Positions 1 to 10,840 of a stretch of 64,000 nucleotides of DNA are shown here, piece after piece; the first letter of the stretch is position 1, and every line of letters begins with the position of its first letter. Under the pieces are notes generated by a model. That model saw only the letters and a list, made by a program, of their open reading frames with translations. It was not told the DNA's origin and did not search any database. The position numbers and the translations under genes were made by a program. Origin of the DNA: Dermatemys mawii (Eukaryota > Chordata > Testudines > Dermatemydidae); assembly GCA_007922305.1 (NCBI GenBank), contig ML677334.1:19769234-19833233 (forward strand). Reading direction: 5' to 3'.

Positions 1-745
1 GATTATTTTTCTGGCAACTGGCAAATCCATAAATAAACCCGCCAAGGCGGGTCATATACTGGCCAGGTGGTAACCATACTTAGAGGATGACATCACTGAA
101 TCTCTCATACATATAAAGCTAGTAAACTGGATACTTCCTCTAGTTAGACAAAGCTCAGCTAACATATCCTAGCTTCACAGGACTATACATTCTATGTTTA
201 AATGCCATCAGTAAAGAATCTACGGACTGAAAACTATGTTCTATAGACCATGGATTCGTGGTCATCAACACTAGAGTTTAACTCCTGGGAATCTTTCACA
301 GAAAGATACACAAGGAGCTGAGACTAGAAGCCTGGTGAACTTCAGGAGCTCTGGATCAGCTTTGTCTAACTTGGTAGGGAGGTAAGTAAGTATTTAGGGT
401 GAGGTCTTCATTGCTGCTCTGGCCTCTTTATGCTGAGCAAAAGGGATGGAGTGTTATAAAGGGGGCTATAAAAGTCCTGGTTTCAGCTAGGAGAAAATTC
501 CCCTGATGCGGGCACTGTAGAAGACCATTATAAAAGCCCCCTCAAAAGACCTGGTATATAGGGTGTGTGTTGGGCGTGCAGCAGGAGATGAATGGGAAGA
601 GGCAATGCTGTGTTCCCAGGGGCAGAGGGGATGCTGTAACTTATGCCCCCATGGCTCTCCAAGTTACACCAGGAACTGCTTCAGTCCATGAATCTGGCAG
701 GTGTAAATCCCTCCCTCATGAACTTCAAGTTCTTTTCTGTGCCTC
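1..745. other. Intergenic sequence, no gene recognised
   Basis: No exon, RNA gene or classifiable repeat is visible. A short GC hairpin (cccgcc/ggcggg, 38-51) and two scattered 'tataaaag' strings around 470-535 occur without other promoter context. Open frames here are short and have no domain resemblance. Confidence 0.5.
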
Positions 746-748
746 TTA

Positions 749-1042
749 GGGCTGGGCTACACATTGTGGGGGGAGGGGGGTATCAACCTAAGATACACAA
801 CTTCAGCAGATAGTGTAGCTGAAGTCCTAATACCTTAGGTTGACTTACCTGGCCATCCTCATGGCAGCAGGTCAACTGCGGCTGCGTCCACTTCCCTGCT
901 AACTCCGCTTTTTCCTCCTGCCGAGACGGAGTACAGGTATCGATTTGGGGATCAATTTATCGCGTCTAGATGAGACACGATAAATCGATCCCCGATACAT
1001 CGAGCTCTACTTGCCGATCCAGCGGGTAGTGTAGCCATACCC
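749..1042. mobile_element. PIF/Harbinger-type MITE, about 294 bp
   Basis: Non-autonomous DNA transposon with no coding capacity. The ends are inverted repeats (gggctgggctacac at 749 and its near-complement gtgtagccataccc at 1029-1042). They are flanked by the 3-bp direct repeat TTA (746-748 and 1043-1045), the target-site pattern expected of PIF/Harbinger elements. The interior has self-complementary blocks such as gatcgatttatcg-like strings. Related copies lie at 8538, 19651, 28560 and 29203. The superfamily is inferred from the TSD and ends; no transposase is present. Confidence 0.75.
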
Positions 1043-1045
1043 TTA

Positions 1046-1544
1046 GTGCACTAATTTTCCATTTATTGGTAACTGATGTTGCTTTCTAGTGGCTACCCAC
1101 AGAGAGGATATGAGATCTAACAATTGCAAGAGGTCTCCTTTAGTTCAAGTGGTAGAAGTCTGTTTTTGGAACTGATAAGCTCACAAGAGTTCCGGTCTCC
1201 ATTTCACATTTGTGTCTGTAAGCTTTGTAATTTAATGTCTGCTGTTTTGCAGTACATTCATTCATTACAGTTCTTATTCTTGGCTTCAGACTTTGGGTTG
1301 CTGCACATAATAGTTGCTTCTTCTAATTGTTTTAATTTTGAGTGTTATGCACATACAGCTGTTTTTAACTATAATGGATACAAACATAGGATGAAGTATT
1401 GTCTAGTGGCCTGACCTATGCAACACACCAAGCAGCTCTACTGACTTTGATTGGAAGTTAGTTAGCACCATGCAGAATAAAGTCCTTGCAGATTTGATTC
1501 CTGGCTGTATGGCAGTCTTGCTTGGAAAGCCACATAAATTTTAT
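1046..1544. other. Intergenic sequence, nothing recognised
   Basis: AT-rich single-copy-looking DNA. The open frame at 1124-1414 shows no domain and no splice context I can support. Confidence 0.4.
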
Positions 1545-1675
1545 ATGTACCTCAGTTTTCCTTTGTAAAATGGGGGTGTAAATGAGATATTTTGAGAATA
1601 TATATTAACTCGTGTTTTTAAAACACTTCAAGATCCCTAGATAGGGAATATAAAAGTGCCAAGTGTCATTATTTA
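1545..1675 (+). repeat. MIR/CORE-SINE-like 3' portion
   Basis: The stretch reads 'tacctcagttttcctttgtaaaatggggg', then an AT-rich middle and 'gtgccaagtgtcattattt'. This is the order of motifs in the 3' part of MIR-type tRNA-derived SINEs. The copy is old and diverged, and the 5' tRNA-like part is not clear. The call rests on motif recognition only. Confidence 0.55.
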
Positions 1676-2569
1676 TTTTATATTCATGAGATTTCTATAT
1701 TTTATTCTCAATTCTGATTGGTTGAAACAACATCTTGTAACTTTTGTTTTGTTCTTTTGGCTGGAAAATTTAAAAGAAAATAAAGCTGGCAATATACCCA
1801 GAATTCACATATATACCCAAGAATTCTTACCACTATTAGTCACACAAAATATAAATAACAATAAGAGAGCTTTAAACAGCTGGAAATTGTTGTCCTTTGG
1901 AGAGATAACACCTTAATTGTGAAATCATTCCCAAAGCTGAATATTACCATTTTAAGTAATACATCTGTCCCTTAGGCAATAGATAGTATTATTGAATAAC
2001 TGCAGCTATATCAGTTGTTTACAGCAATACTATCAATTGTTAAACACATATACAGAGTCTGATCCGAAACCCTTTGAAATCAATAGGAACATATTCATTG
2101 ACTTCAGTGGGCATTGAATCAGTCTCAAGAAATCTATAATTTAACATATACAATAGGAGGCACACTTTGAACACTGTCTGTGTTATATAATGGAAGGCAA
2201 TAGCTTTAAACAACTGTCCTGAAAGCATCATTTTCCAGTCATTGCTTGACAATAACTATCACCATTTCTTCATTAGGGTTTTGCGTGTGTGAATAAAAGT
2301 GCTGGGAACATGTTACATTGCCAGCATATTGTCAACAGAAAGATCTTGCTGCTTTGTTTTAGTCAGTGAGGTACTGTTTATGTCCTTGGCTGGAAGACAC
2401 AGTCCACTTCAGATGTTATGTGAAGTAACTAATTTGACACTCTTGCTCTCTTGAATGATCAATAGTTTTTTCTTAAATTAATAATTGTTTACCAGTTGGC
2501 TGGGGAAAACCCATAAAGAAGCTTTATGACAGGATAACTCTGACAGCAGAGTATGTTTAGGGCCACACT
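1676..2569. other. Intergenic AT-rich sequence, nothing recognised
   Basis: No repeat with clear ends and no coding signal. Phrases such as 'gacttcagtgggcattgaatcag' near 2100 resemble a degenerate motif that recurs elsewhere in the window (for example 41180, 42230, 47330). Confidence 0.4.
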
Positions 2570-2760
2570 TTCAAAGGAGCTCAGCTCTTATTCAGGTACC
2601 TAAATAAGCAATCAGATTTTCAAAAAGCATTCAGCATGGTGGCTACTGAGCTCATTTGAAAATCTAACCATAAGTGGTCCAATGAGTGTTGTAGGGTGCT
2701 GAACATTTTTGAAAATCTGGCACCTATTCTGGATACTAAGCATTTGAAAAACCAGGCCAT
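2570..2760. repeat. Old dispersed repeat with GAAAATCTGGC motifs
   Basis: The motifs 'agattttcaaaaag', 'gaaaatctaacc' and 'gaaaatctggcacc' alternate on both strands around 'gagctcag' and 'gctgaac' strings. The same vocabulary appears near 26450-26580 and 29120-29180, so this is a diverged interspersed repeat. I cannot assign a class. Confidence 0.4.
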
Positions 2761-3565
2761 GAGCTCTTTTTAAAACATGAGTCTCCTTAACCCTGATTCT
2801 GCCAGATCCTACTTAATCGAATTCTGCTCCTGCTGAATCTAATGGGAGTCACTCAGCACTTCACAGAGGAGACACATCACCCTGTAAGCTGGGGCCCTGA
2901 GAGTTAAAAAGAAACTGAAAAAATGCTGACTTTGAAACACTGGATTAAATTCTCCTCTGAGTTGCACCTGCTCAACCTGTAGCCTCTATTGGTGTCCCTG
3001 AGAGCAAAACTTGACCTACTTAAACTTGTTCCACATTTTGGGCTAAATCCTTGCAACAGTTCTACAGGGTGGATCTCATCTCAGAGGCAGAAATGAAAGC
3101 TTATTTTGGCAGCAGTACAAAAGGGCTGGATGTTTCCAGACTTCAAATAATGTTTTGCATCAGCTGCATGCTACGTTCCCATTGGGGAAAACTGATCTCC
3201 AAAAGGGCAGTGTTTTGGCCATTAAAAGGGTGTTTCTAGCCAAATCACCCCTACAGTACTTTGGATTCCGTTGTCCTAACACTGGCTGAAATTAAAGCCA
3301 TATGAGATGCAAAAGTTACTCCACCCCTTAGGTGGAAAAATTATCCACGACATCCTCTTGAACTCTGGAGCCACTAGGGAGAGGAATGGACATAGTTTGT
3401 GCTGTGTATCCCTCACATATTCCAGCTTTTGCCAGTGTAAAGTTCTGAACAAAAACATTTGTGTTCCAGCTCACAGCATGGATTTAGGACAATCCCATAT
3501 CAATTAAAAATTGTTTGGCCATTATCGCTTTGCTCCCACATTTCATGAAAAGTGAAGGGAATTCA
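2761..3565. other. Intergenic sequence, nothing recognised
   Basis: No recognisable exon or repeat. The open frames at 3051-3239, 3276-3458 and 3307-3507 overlap on opposite strands without domain resemblance. Confidence 0.4.
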
Positions 3566-4354
3566 CAGAATCATAGAATGTCAGGGTTGGAAGGGACCTC
3601 AGGAGGTCATGTAGTCCAACCCCCTGCTAAAAGCAGGAACAATCCCCAAGTAAATAATTCCAGCCAGGCCTTTGTCAAGCCTGACCTTAAAAATCTCTAA
3701 GGAAGGAGATTCTACCTCCTCCCTAGGTAACCCATTCCAATGCTTCACCACCCTCCTAGTGAAAAAGTTTTTCCTAATATCCACCCTAAACCTCCTCTTC
3801 TGTAACTTGAGACCATTACTCCTTGTTCTGTCTACTGCTACCACTGAGAACAGTCGAGATCCTCCCTCTTTGGAACCCCCTTTCAAGTAGCTGAAAACAG
3901 CTATCAAATCCCCCCCTTATTCTTCTCTTCTTCAGACTAAACAATCCCAGTTCCCTCAACCTCTCCTTGTAACTCGTGCTCCAGTTTCCTAATCATTTTT
4001 GTTGCCCTCTGCTGGACTCTGTCCAATTTATCCACATCCTTCTTCTAGTGTGGGGTCCAAAACTGGACACAGTACTCCAGATGAGGCCTCACCAATGCTG
4101 AATAGAGGGGAATGATCACGTCCCTAGATCTGCTGGAAATGCCCCTACTTATACAAACCAAAATGCTCTTAGCCTTCTTGGCAACAAGGACACACTGTTG
4201 ACTCATGTCCAGCTTCTCGTCCAGTGTAAATCCAATGGCCTTTTCTGCAGAACTGCTGCCTAGCCCTTCTGTCCCTATTCTGTAGCAGTGCATGGGATTC
4301 CTCTGTCCTATGTGCAGGACTCTGCATTTGTCCTCGTTGAATTCATCAGATTTC
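3566..4354 (-). mobile_element. CR1 LINE, 5'-truncated, minus strand
   Basis: The + strand begins with 'acagaatcatagaatgtcag', the reverse complement of the short-repeat CR1 3' tail, so the element's 3' end is on the left. Minus-strand translation gives the C-terminal part of the CR1 ORF2 reverse-transcriptase protein in two pieces. 3599-3907 reads [20 protein letters not shown] and 4045-4293 reads YSALVRPHLEYCVQFW. The frames are broken, so the copy is dead. At about 4354 it abuts, head to head, an independent CR1 on the other strand. Confidence 0.92.
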
Positions 4355-6228
4355 TGGGCGAAGCCAAACAGAGACAGCCAACATGTTTGACCACCAATGA
4401 CAGAAGCCTGGGTAGCAAAATAAAGGAACTAGAACTTCTGGTACAGGAAGTGAAACCTGCTCTCACAGGTTTAACAAAAATGGTGGATTAGTAGTCATGA
4501 CTGGAGTACAAGTATTGAAGCGTATGTGCTGTTCAGGGAAGACAGAAAAATGGTAAAGGTGGTGGGAGTAACATTGTATATTAATGATGAGGTACACTGT
4601 ATAGAAATTAGAAGTGATGGAATGGGTAAGACAAGTCTGTTTGGGTGAAAATCACCTTGAGGAAGAAAGATAAAAGAGGCCCCACTGGGACAAGTTTGGG
4701 CTTTGATTCAGACCCCCAGGATCTGATTTAGATATGGATAGAGACCTCTCTAATATTTTTAATTAAAATAAATGTCACTTGGAATTGTGTGATTATGGAA
4801 GACTTTTTAATTTATCAGATACAGATCAGAGAGCAAATGCTACTAATAATGATAGGGCCCAGATATTCCTGGGATTTGATAGCTGACAGATTTCTTCACT
4901 AAATAATCCATAAACCAACAAGAGGTGATGCTATTTTAGATTTAGTATTGGTAAGTAGCAAGTATTTCATAGAAGAACTGGTTGTAGACGATAGCCTTGG
5001 TTCGAGTGATCGTGAGCTAATACAGTTTAAACTAAATGGAAGGATAAACAAAAATAGATCTGTAACTAGATTTCAAAAGGGTTAACTTTTAAAAAAATAA
5101 GGGAATTAGTTAGGGAAGTGGACAGGACTGGAAAACTCAATGATCTAAATATGGAGGAGGTTTGGAATTACTTTCAGTCAAAGTTGCAGAAGTTACCTGA
5201 AGCCTGCATCCCAAACAATGGTGGGAAGAGGGGGTGGGGAGAATCATAGGGAAGAGTTGCAGGCTAAACTACATGAGAAAGTATCTCAGGCAGATTTTTA
5301 AGAGAGAGTAGAAAACCTACAAGGGAATGGAAAATGGGATGGATCAGCAAGGAAAGGTACCTCTTGGAGATCAGAAGGTGTAGGGATGAAGTGAGAACTG
5401 CCAAAAGCCAAGTAGTGTTGGACCTTGAAAAGGAAATTAAAACCAAAACAAAAAGGTTCTATAGCCCTATAAATGAAAAGAAAACAAGGTAAGAAGAAGT
5501 GGTGCCACTAAGCACTAGGATGGGGTGGATATTAAAGATAACCTAGGAATGGCCCAACACCTTAACAAATGTTGGGCCTCAGTTTTTAATAAGGGTAATA
5601 AGGATCTTAGGAGTAACAGCAATCTGGCTAATGGAAATCAGGATATAAAAATAGACATCCAATGTGAAAATCAAACTCAAATAACTTAACGGGACCAAGT
5701 TGGACAGCCTGGATAATCTCCATCCAGGAATATTAAAGGAACTGTCAAATGAAATTGAATGCCCAATAACAAAGATTTGTAATGAATCTGTAAACCCGGG
5801 AGTCATACTCTGACTGGAGAATTGCTAATACAGTACCTATTTTTAAGAAAGGGAGCGAAAATGTGATCTGGGAAACTACAGATCTGTTAGTTTGACCTTA
5901 GTTGTATGGACATATTTTGAAAGAAAAAGTAGTTAAGACTATAGAGGTGAACGGTCATTGGGATAAAATACGACATGGTTTTACAAAAGGTAGATGATAG
6001 CAGACCAATCTCTTTGAGAAGTCTGATCTAATCTACCTGAATTTCAGTGAGGCATTTGTTACAGTTCTACATGGGAAATTATTAGTTAAACTGGAGAAGA
6101 TGGGGATTAATATGAAAATTAAAAATTGGATAAGGAACTGATTAAAGGGGAGACTACAATGGGTCTTATTGAAAGGTGAACTGTCAGGCTGGAGGGGGAT
6201 TACTAGTGGAGTTCCTTGGGGATAGGTC

Positions 6229-6492
6229 TTGGGGCAGATCTTATTTAACATTTTCATCCATGACCTTGGCACAAACAGTGAAAGTGTGCTAATAAAATTT
6301 GTGCATGACACAAAGTTGGCAGGTATTGCCAATACAGAAAAGGAACGGAATATCATACCAAACGATCTAGAGGACCTTGAAAACTGGAGTAACAGAAATA
6401 GGATTAAATTTAATAGTGCAAGTGCTATGTCGTGCATTGTGGGAATAACAACAATCTTTGCTAAAATATGGGGACATATCAGTTGGAAGTGA
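6229..6492 (+). pseudogene. CR1 reverse-transcriptase palm relic
   Basis: An 87-residue open stretch inside the CR1 copy. It starts GQILFNIFIHDL, the conserved block just upstream of the catalytic aspartates, and continues to a region reading LEDLENWSNRNRIKFN. The catalytic FADD-type motif is degraded to FVHD, so the metal-binding pair is incomplete. It is flanked by frameshifts and belongs to the element at 4355-6975; it is not a host gene. Confidence 0.85.
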
Positions 6493-6736
6493 CAGAGAAG
6501 GAGGGGGTGTTATGATGAGATTGTCTACAATGGCATGTGGTCCATCTGCAACTACTAATAGCAAAAATCCCAGAGATGGGACACTAGATTGGGGAGGGCT
6601 CTGAGTTCCTCCAGAGGATTCTTTCCTAGGTGTCTGGCTGGTAGGTCTTGCCAACATGCTCAGGGTTCAACTTGTTGCCATATTTGGGGTCGGGAAGGAA
6701 TTTTCCATCAAGTCAGATTTGTCAGGGCCTCAAGGA

Positions 6737-6752
6737 TTTTTTTTTTTTTTTT
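6737..6752. repeat. Poly-T tract inside the CR1 3' UTR
   Basis: Sixteen consecutive T within the CR1 3' untranslated region, most likely a homopolymer expansion after insertion. Confidence 0.8.
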
Positions 6753-6975
6753 GCCTTCCTCTGCAGCTTGAGGCACGTGTCACTTGCTGGTTTGAACGAG
6801 AGTAAATGGTGGATTCTCTGAAACTTGAAGTCTTTAAATCATGATTTGAGACTTCAGTAACTCAGCCAGAGATTATGGGTCTATTAGAGGAGGGAGTGGG
6901 TGAGATTCTGTGGAGGGAGTCAGACTGGATGATCAAGATGATCCCATCTGGCCTTAAAGTTTATGAGTCTGCAAT

Positions 6976-7487
6976 GTGGTAGATGTCTATTTTTAAAAGA
7001 GCACATTCTGTATCCTTTCAGATAAGAGAATGATTTGGATAACTGAGGATGATCTTGATAAAATACACTGGATATGATGGAATATTATACAGTTTCATTG
7101 TCATATGTTTGGAATGTCCAAATTTCTCCTCATTCAGTGACTCATGCTAGCCTTCCCAAATAAGTGATGCATGATGAAAGGAAATGATTTACAGATAATG
7201 TACTATTTAGCCACTGGTACTCGTCCACTAGATTGCTGGATTTAGGCACATCCACCCCACCCCACTCCATGGGAAACACAGAATCAGTTCTCTGGAACAT
7301 GCACATTACCATACCCATTTAAGGGGTGCAGCATACATCCTCCTGAGAAGCAAGACAACTCAGCAGAACAGTGGGCATAGCAGAGAAGCCAAAATAAAGA
7401 ATCTCAAAGTAATGGAGTTCACATACCAGGCTGCACCTGGAGGGAGAGTCAGGCTTAAATGAGGATGAAGCTCAGCTGGAGAGGAGA
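6976..7487. other. Intergenic sequence, nothing recognised
   Basis: No exon or classifiable repeat is seen between the CR1 3' end and the purine-rich block that follows. Confidence 0.4.
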
Positions 7488-7990
7488 AGACTATAAAACA
7501 AGAAGTTGAAAGCAAAAGGAGGCTGCAAGGAGAGAGTCAGCCATCACTTTCTGGGACTACAAAGAGGAGCAACAGGAGGGTCAAGCAGAAAGTCCAGGGG
7601 GGAGAGTTGGCCCTGGGATCCTCTGCTAAGTGGAGAAGGGTGGCAGACAGCTAGGGGAGAGGCTAAGCAACCACAGGGAGTGGAGATGACTGCAGTGGCA
7701 AACTGGTGTGGTGCCAAGTGGGTGGAGAAGGGGACGACAGTGACAGAGAGCCCTGAGAAGAGAAACCCCACAGGTTGCCAAAGTCATGGTACAAGGACTT
7801 GGACTTTGACTTTGACTTGTTGCCTTTTCTATTATCCCAGAATGGGTGGACTTAGCGACCTGGGTAGAGGACTGAGTCACAGGAAGAGACAGATCTCTGG
7901 AGGACTAAAGCAGCTCTCCACATGGGGCGCCAGATGGGGAGAGAGACAGTATGCCATGTCTCATCGTGAGGAGGTGCTCCAGTGGTGAGT
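7488..7990 (+). repeat. Possible LTR-like purine-rich block
   Basis: A TATA-like 'gactataaaac' near 7490 is followed by about 480 bp of purine-rich sequence containing a 160-residue open frame (7506-7988) with no recognisable domain and low-complexity composition. The layout resembles the LTR-like block at 63560-64000. No terminal repeats or target duplications could be fixed, so this is a weak call. It could instead be unique DNA. Confidence 0.3.
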
Positions 7991-8035
7991 TAACCACTTT
8001 ACACATAAAATGTAAGGCTCAAGAAGTCATCCAGT

Positions 8036-8345
8036 ACCTCTCCCTGCCCCAATGCTGAAGTATGATGAAGTATACCTAGACCATTCCTGGTAGCTATTTT
8101 GTTTCACCTATTCTTAAAATCCTCCAGTGATGGGGATTCCACTGGCTCCTTCAATAATCTGTTCTGGTACCTAACTATCCTTACAGTTAGAAAGTGTTTC
8201 CTAATATCTAACCTACATCTCCTGTGCCACAAATTAAGCCAATTACTTTTTCTCCTAGCCTCTACAGACATCAAGAACAATAGATCACTGTCCTCTTTAT
8301 AGTAACCTTTTACATATTTGAAAACTATGAAGCCCCCCTTGAAGG
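8036..8345 (-). mobile_element. CR1 LINE fragment, first half of a split copy
   Basis: The + strand shows the antisense CR1 vocabulary 'aaatcctccagtgatgggga', 'cagttagaaagtgtttccta' and 'ttgaaaactatgaagcccc'. The matching upstream part of the same element resumes at 9836. The two are therefore one minus-strand copy split by about 1.5 kb of later or rearranged sequence. Confidence 0.85.
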
Positions 8346-8537
8346 CAGCTAACAGGAGAGTTTTGGAGGGTGTAGCAATGGACTCTATACTTTGAGGTAG
8401 TGGGATTTGGAGAGTGATGTGTCTGGCCCATATGTGGGTTGTTTAACTGTGTGTGTGTTAGTTCTTTGTGCACAGGCGGTGTGGCTGGGCTGTGTCCCTC
8501 TGAGTAAGCAGCTGAGACAGGTCTGTTTGTAGGTGTC

Positions 8538-8822
8538 CTGGGGCTTGTCTTCACTACAGCGGGGAGGGATCGATCTTATGGCGATCGATTTATCGCATCT
8601 CATCAACACGCGAGAAATTGATCACCAGCGCTGCCCCCGTCGACTCCGTAACTCCAGCTTGACCAGAGGTGTAAGCTGGAGTCGACAGGGGAGCGCGCCG
8701 CCGACTGCCGCCGCCATGAGGATGGCAGGTAAGTCGGCTGCAGATACGCAGACTTCAGCTATGTGATTCACGTAGCTGAAGTTGCACATCTGCAGTCGAT
8801 CCTCGCCCCTAGTGAAGACCAG
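8538..8822. mobile_element. MITE of the 749-1042 family, opposite orientation
   Basis: Inverted ends 'cttgtcttcactac' and 'agtgaagaccagg' enclose the shared interior, including 'gatcgatttatcgcatct' and a gtcgac string, here in reverse orientation to the copy at 749. Both tips read TGAAGAC where most copies have TGTAGAC. Target duplications are not clear. Confidence 0.7.
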
Positions 8823-9784
8823 GACTTGGTAATGGCCACCAGGCTCTGCTTCCTGGAGCTTTGATCAGCCCTGCTGTTTGAAGTCTATGAATAATTAATC
8901 ACTCCCCGGTGGTGAGAGGTGATGCTGAGCTGAGCTAAGCAGGAAAACCTGGCATAAAAAGTCACATGCTAGGCAAAAACAAGAAAAACACGAACAGAGG
9001 CAGAAGAGAGTTTGGTGAGGGTGTGTGGATGTTATTGCTGATTGTTGCAGCAGCTCCTGCTGCTGCATGGCTAGTTGCTGTTGACTCTGTCAGCCATTTC
9101 AGCAGCCTGTCCAAATCCATCTTTCTTAGACAGCCCATGGGAATAAATGATTCCTTCCCCCCCGCACCTCACCCCAATTCCCCTTACATCCGGGGTGATC
9201 TGATGCCCATGTTCTCCGCCATTTGTCAGAGTTCTCAGACTGCAAATGAGTGCCTCCTACTGAACAGTCACTGAAAAATCCTTAAGGTGCTCCCATCTGC
9301 CTACGGAGGAGTCCCTCTGACACACATTGTGATCAACGGTCTTTGGTTGATGGGGCTTGTGGCTCCCACACCCAAGCCCCTTTTGTCCATTCTCAGATTC
9401 TGTAACCCTGAAAGGGGTAGACGCTAGCGGCACCAACTGCCTAATTAGCTTACCTTAGGACTTGCCAAACGTCTTATCCAGCCAATAACCCAAAGTTGCT
9501 GTCTCCCTGTAAGCACGGAACTGGGGGCTGGTAAATGGCCGTCCTGAGATCAGTTTCCTGGAGATCAGATTCCAGGAGTCTCCTTTAGGAGTTGTAGAGC
9601 CACCATCTGGTCCCTCTCAGAGCTGCCCTGCAACCGCTGGGAAAATCCTCTCTTTAAGCCCTTATTCCACCCTCAACATGATTCACAGCACAGGGTAGGG
9701 CCAGCTTTGCCCACAGCAGTTATTTAACTCCTTCATCACCCATCACAGTCCTGTATAATACACCCCATCATAGTCCTGTACTGT

Positions 9785-9835
9785 ACAGGAGGTCAGATTA
9801 GATTATCATAATGGTCCATTCTGGAATATATGAAT
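9785..9835 (+). repeat. CR1 3' tail fragment, plus strand
   Basis: 'ggtcagattagattatcata' followed by 'atggtcca' is the terminal CR1 3' signature. It directly abuts an antisense CR1 on the right, so it belongs to a different insertion. Confidence 0.75.
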
Positions 9836-10840
9836 CTCTGCCTTCTCATCTCTAGACTAAACACGCCCAGTCATTTTAACATTTCCTCATGTTTTCTAAA
9901 CCTCCTATCGTTTTTGCTGCTCTCCTCTGGATTCTCTTCAATCTGTCCATATCTTAGTGTGGTCCGCAGAACTGGACACAGTACTCCAGCTGAGGCCTCA
10001 TCGTTGCTGTGCAGAGCAGAACAGTTACTTCTTGTGTCTTTCTCATGACTCTCCTATAAATACCTCCCTTTTCTGGCACAACATCATATTATTGACTCAG
10101 ACTTAATTTGTGATCCACTATAACCCCCTCCAGATCCTTTTCTACAGTAGTGCTGCCTAGCCAGTTATTTCCTATTTTGTATTTGAGCGTTTCATTTTCC
10201 CTTCCCAAGTGTAGCACTTTGCACTTGGCTTTATTGAATGTCATCTTATTGATTTCAGACTCATCTTCTAATTTATCAAAAGTCCTTCTGAATTTTAATT
10301 CTCTCCTACAAAGTGTTTGCACAGGGCTGGCCCACAGCATTTTGACACCTGAGGCGGGGAGTTGAAATAATGCCCTCCTTGCTTGAGCCAAAACTTTGAA
10401 AGGTCTCTTGTGCCCTCCTTTCTCCAGCACAGCACTCCACCATCTCTGTTCATCTAGAGCAGAGAGAATACATATGCACCAGCAGCAGACACAATTTTCT
10501 ACACTCTGTGTCCTAGTAGCACTCTGCGTCATCCCCACCCCCCACCCAGTCTGACACCAAGGCAGTTGCCTTAGTTCACCACATGGAAAGGCCAGCCCTG
10601 TGTCTGCAAGCCCTTCTACCTTAGTGTTATCCACATTTTTTATAGATGTACTCTCTATTCCACCATCCAAATTGTTAATGAAAATATTGAATAGTATTGG
10701 ACCCAAGACTGACCCCTGTGGACCCCACTTGATATGTCCTCCCAGTCTGACAGGAAACCATTGATAAATATTCTGTTAGTATCATTTTTCAACCAGTCGT
10801 GCACCTACCTTATAGTAATTTCCTTTATGCCTCTGTCTGC
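9836..10840 (-). mobile_element. CR1 LINE, second half of the split copy
   Basis: This continues the element started at 8036, reading 5'-ward on the minus strand. The minus frame at 10089-10706 gives RT sequence: GPILFNIFINNLDGGIE, a degraded catalytic box, then MTFNKAKCKVLHLGRENETL and a downstream segment ending KLSLSQ. The catalytic Asp-Asp motif is lost. It is interrupted at 10322-10600 by a hAT element whose sequence happens to stay open in this frame. Confidence 0.9.
10322..10600. mobile_element. hAT non-autonomous element nested in CR1
   Basis: 279 bp with terminal inverted repeats cagggctggcc (10322) and ggccagccctg (ending 10600). The flanking 8-bp direct repeats are tgtttgca (10314-10321) and tgtctgca (10601-10608), one mismatch. 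An 8-bp target duplication with C-A-G-start ends is diagnostic of hAT elements. It cuts the CR1 RT relic, so it is younger than that CR1. Confidence 0.88.

Larger units (their letters stand above)
4355..6975 (+). mobile_element. CR1 LINE, long 5'-truncated copy, plus strand
   Basis: About 2.6 kb of a CR1-clade non-LTR retrotransposon. In order it holds endonuclease-derived sequence (about 4500-5060), the linker to the reverse transcriptase, RT palm sequence (about 6030-6430), a long 3' UTR (about 6480-6900) and a typical 3' end, 'gatcccatctggccttaaag' near 6940. Many stops and frameshifts are present. In the endonuclease the expected catalytic Ser-Asp-His reads Ser-Asp-Arg (5005-5013). The RT F-x-DD box reads FVHD (6298-6309). 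It is therefore inactive on two independent grounds. Confidence 0.92.
8346..9835. other. Unclassified insert splitting a CR1 copy
   Basis: About 1.49 kb between the two halves of one CR1. It contains a MITE (8538-8822), an LTR-like string 'ggcataaaaagtca' near 8951 and, at its right edge, about 50 bp of a plus-strand CR1 3' tail. No coding region is recognised; the frame at 8966-9274 has no domain. Whether it is one LTR-type insertion or several events cannot be told by eye. Confidence 0.45.

Noticed and set aside
7506..7988. 160-residue frame as a possible novel gene
   Set aside because: Low-complexity purine-rich sequence with no domain or splice signals; an LTR-like origin is more plausible.
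10089..10706. 205-residue minus-strand frame as a host gene
   Set aside because: Both ends are CR1 RT sequence and the middle is a hAT insertion with TSD; it is a chance fusion.
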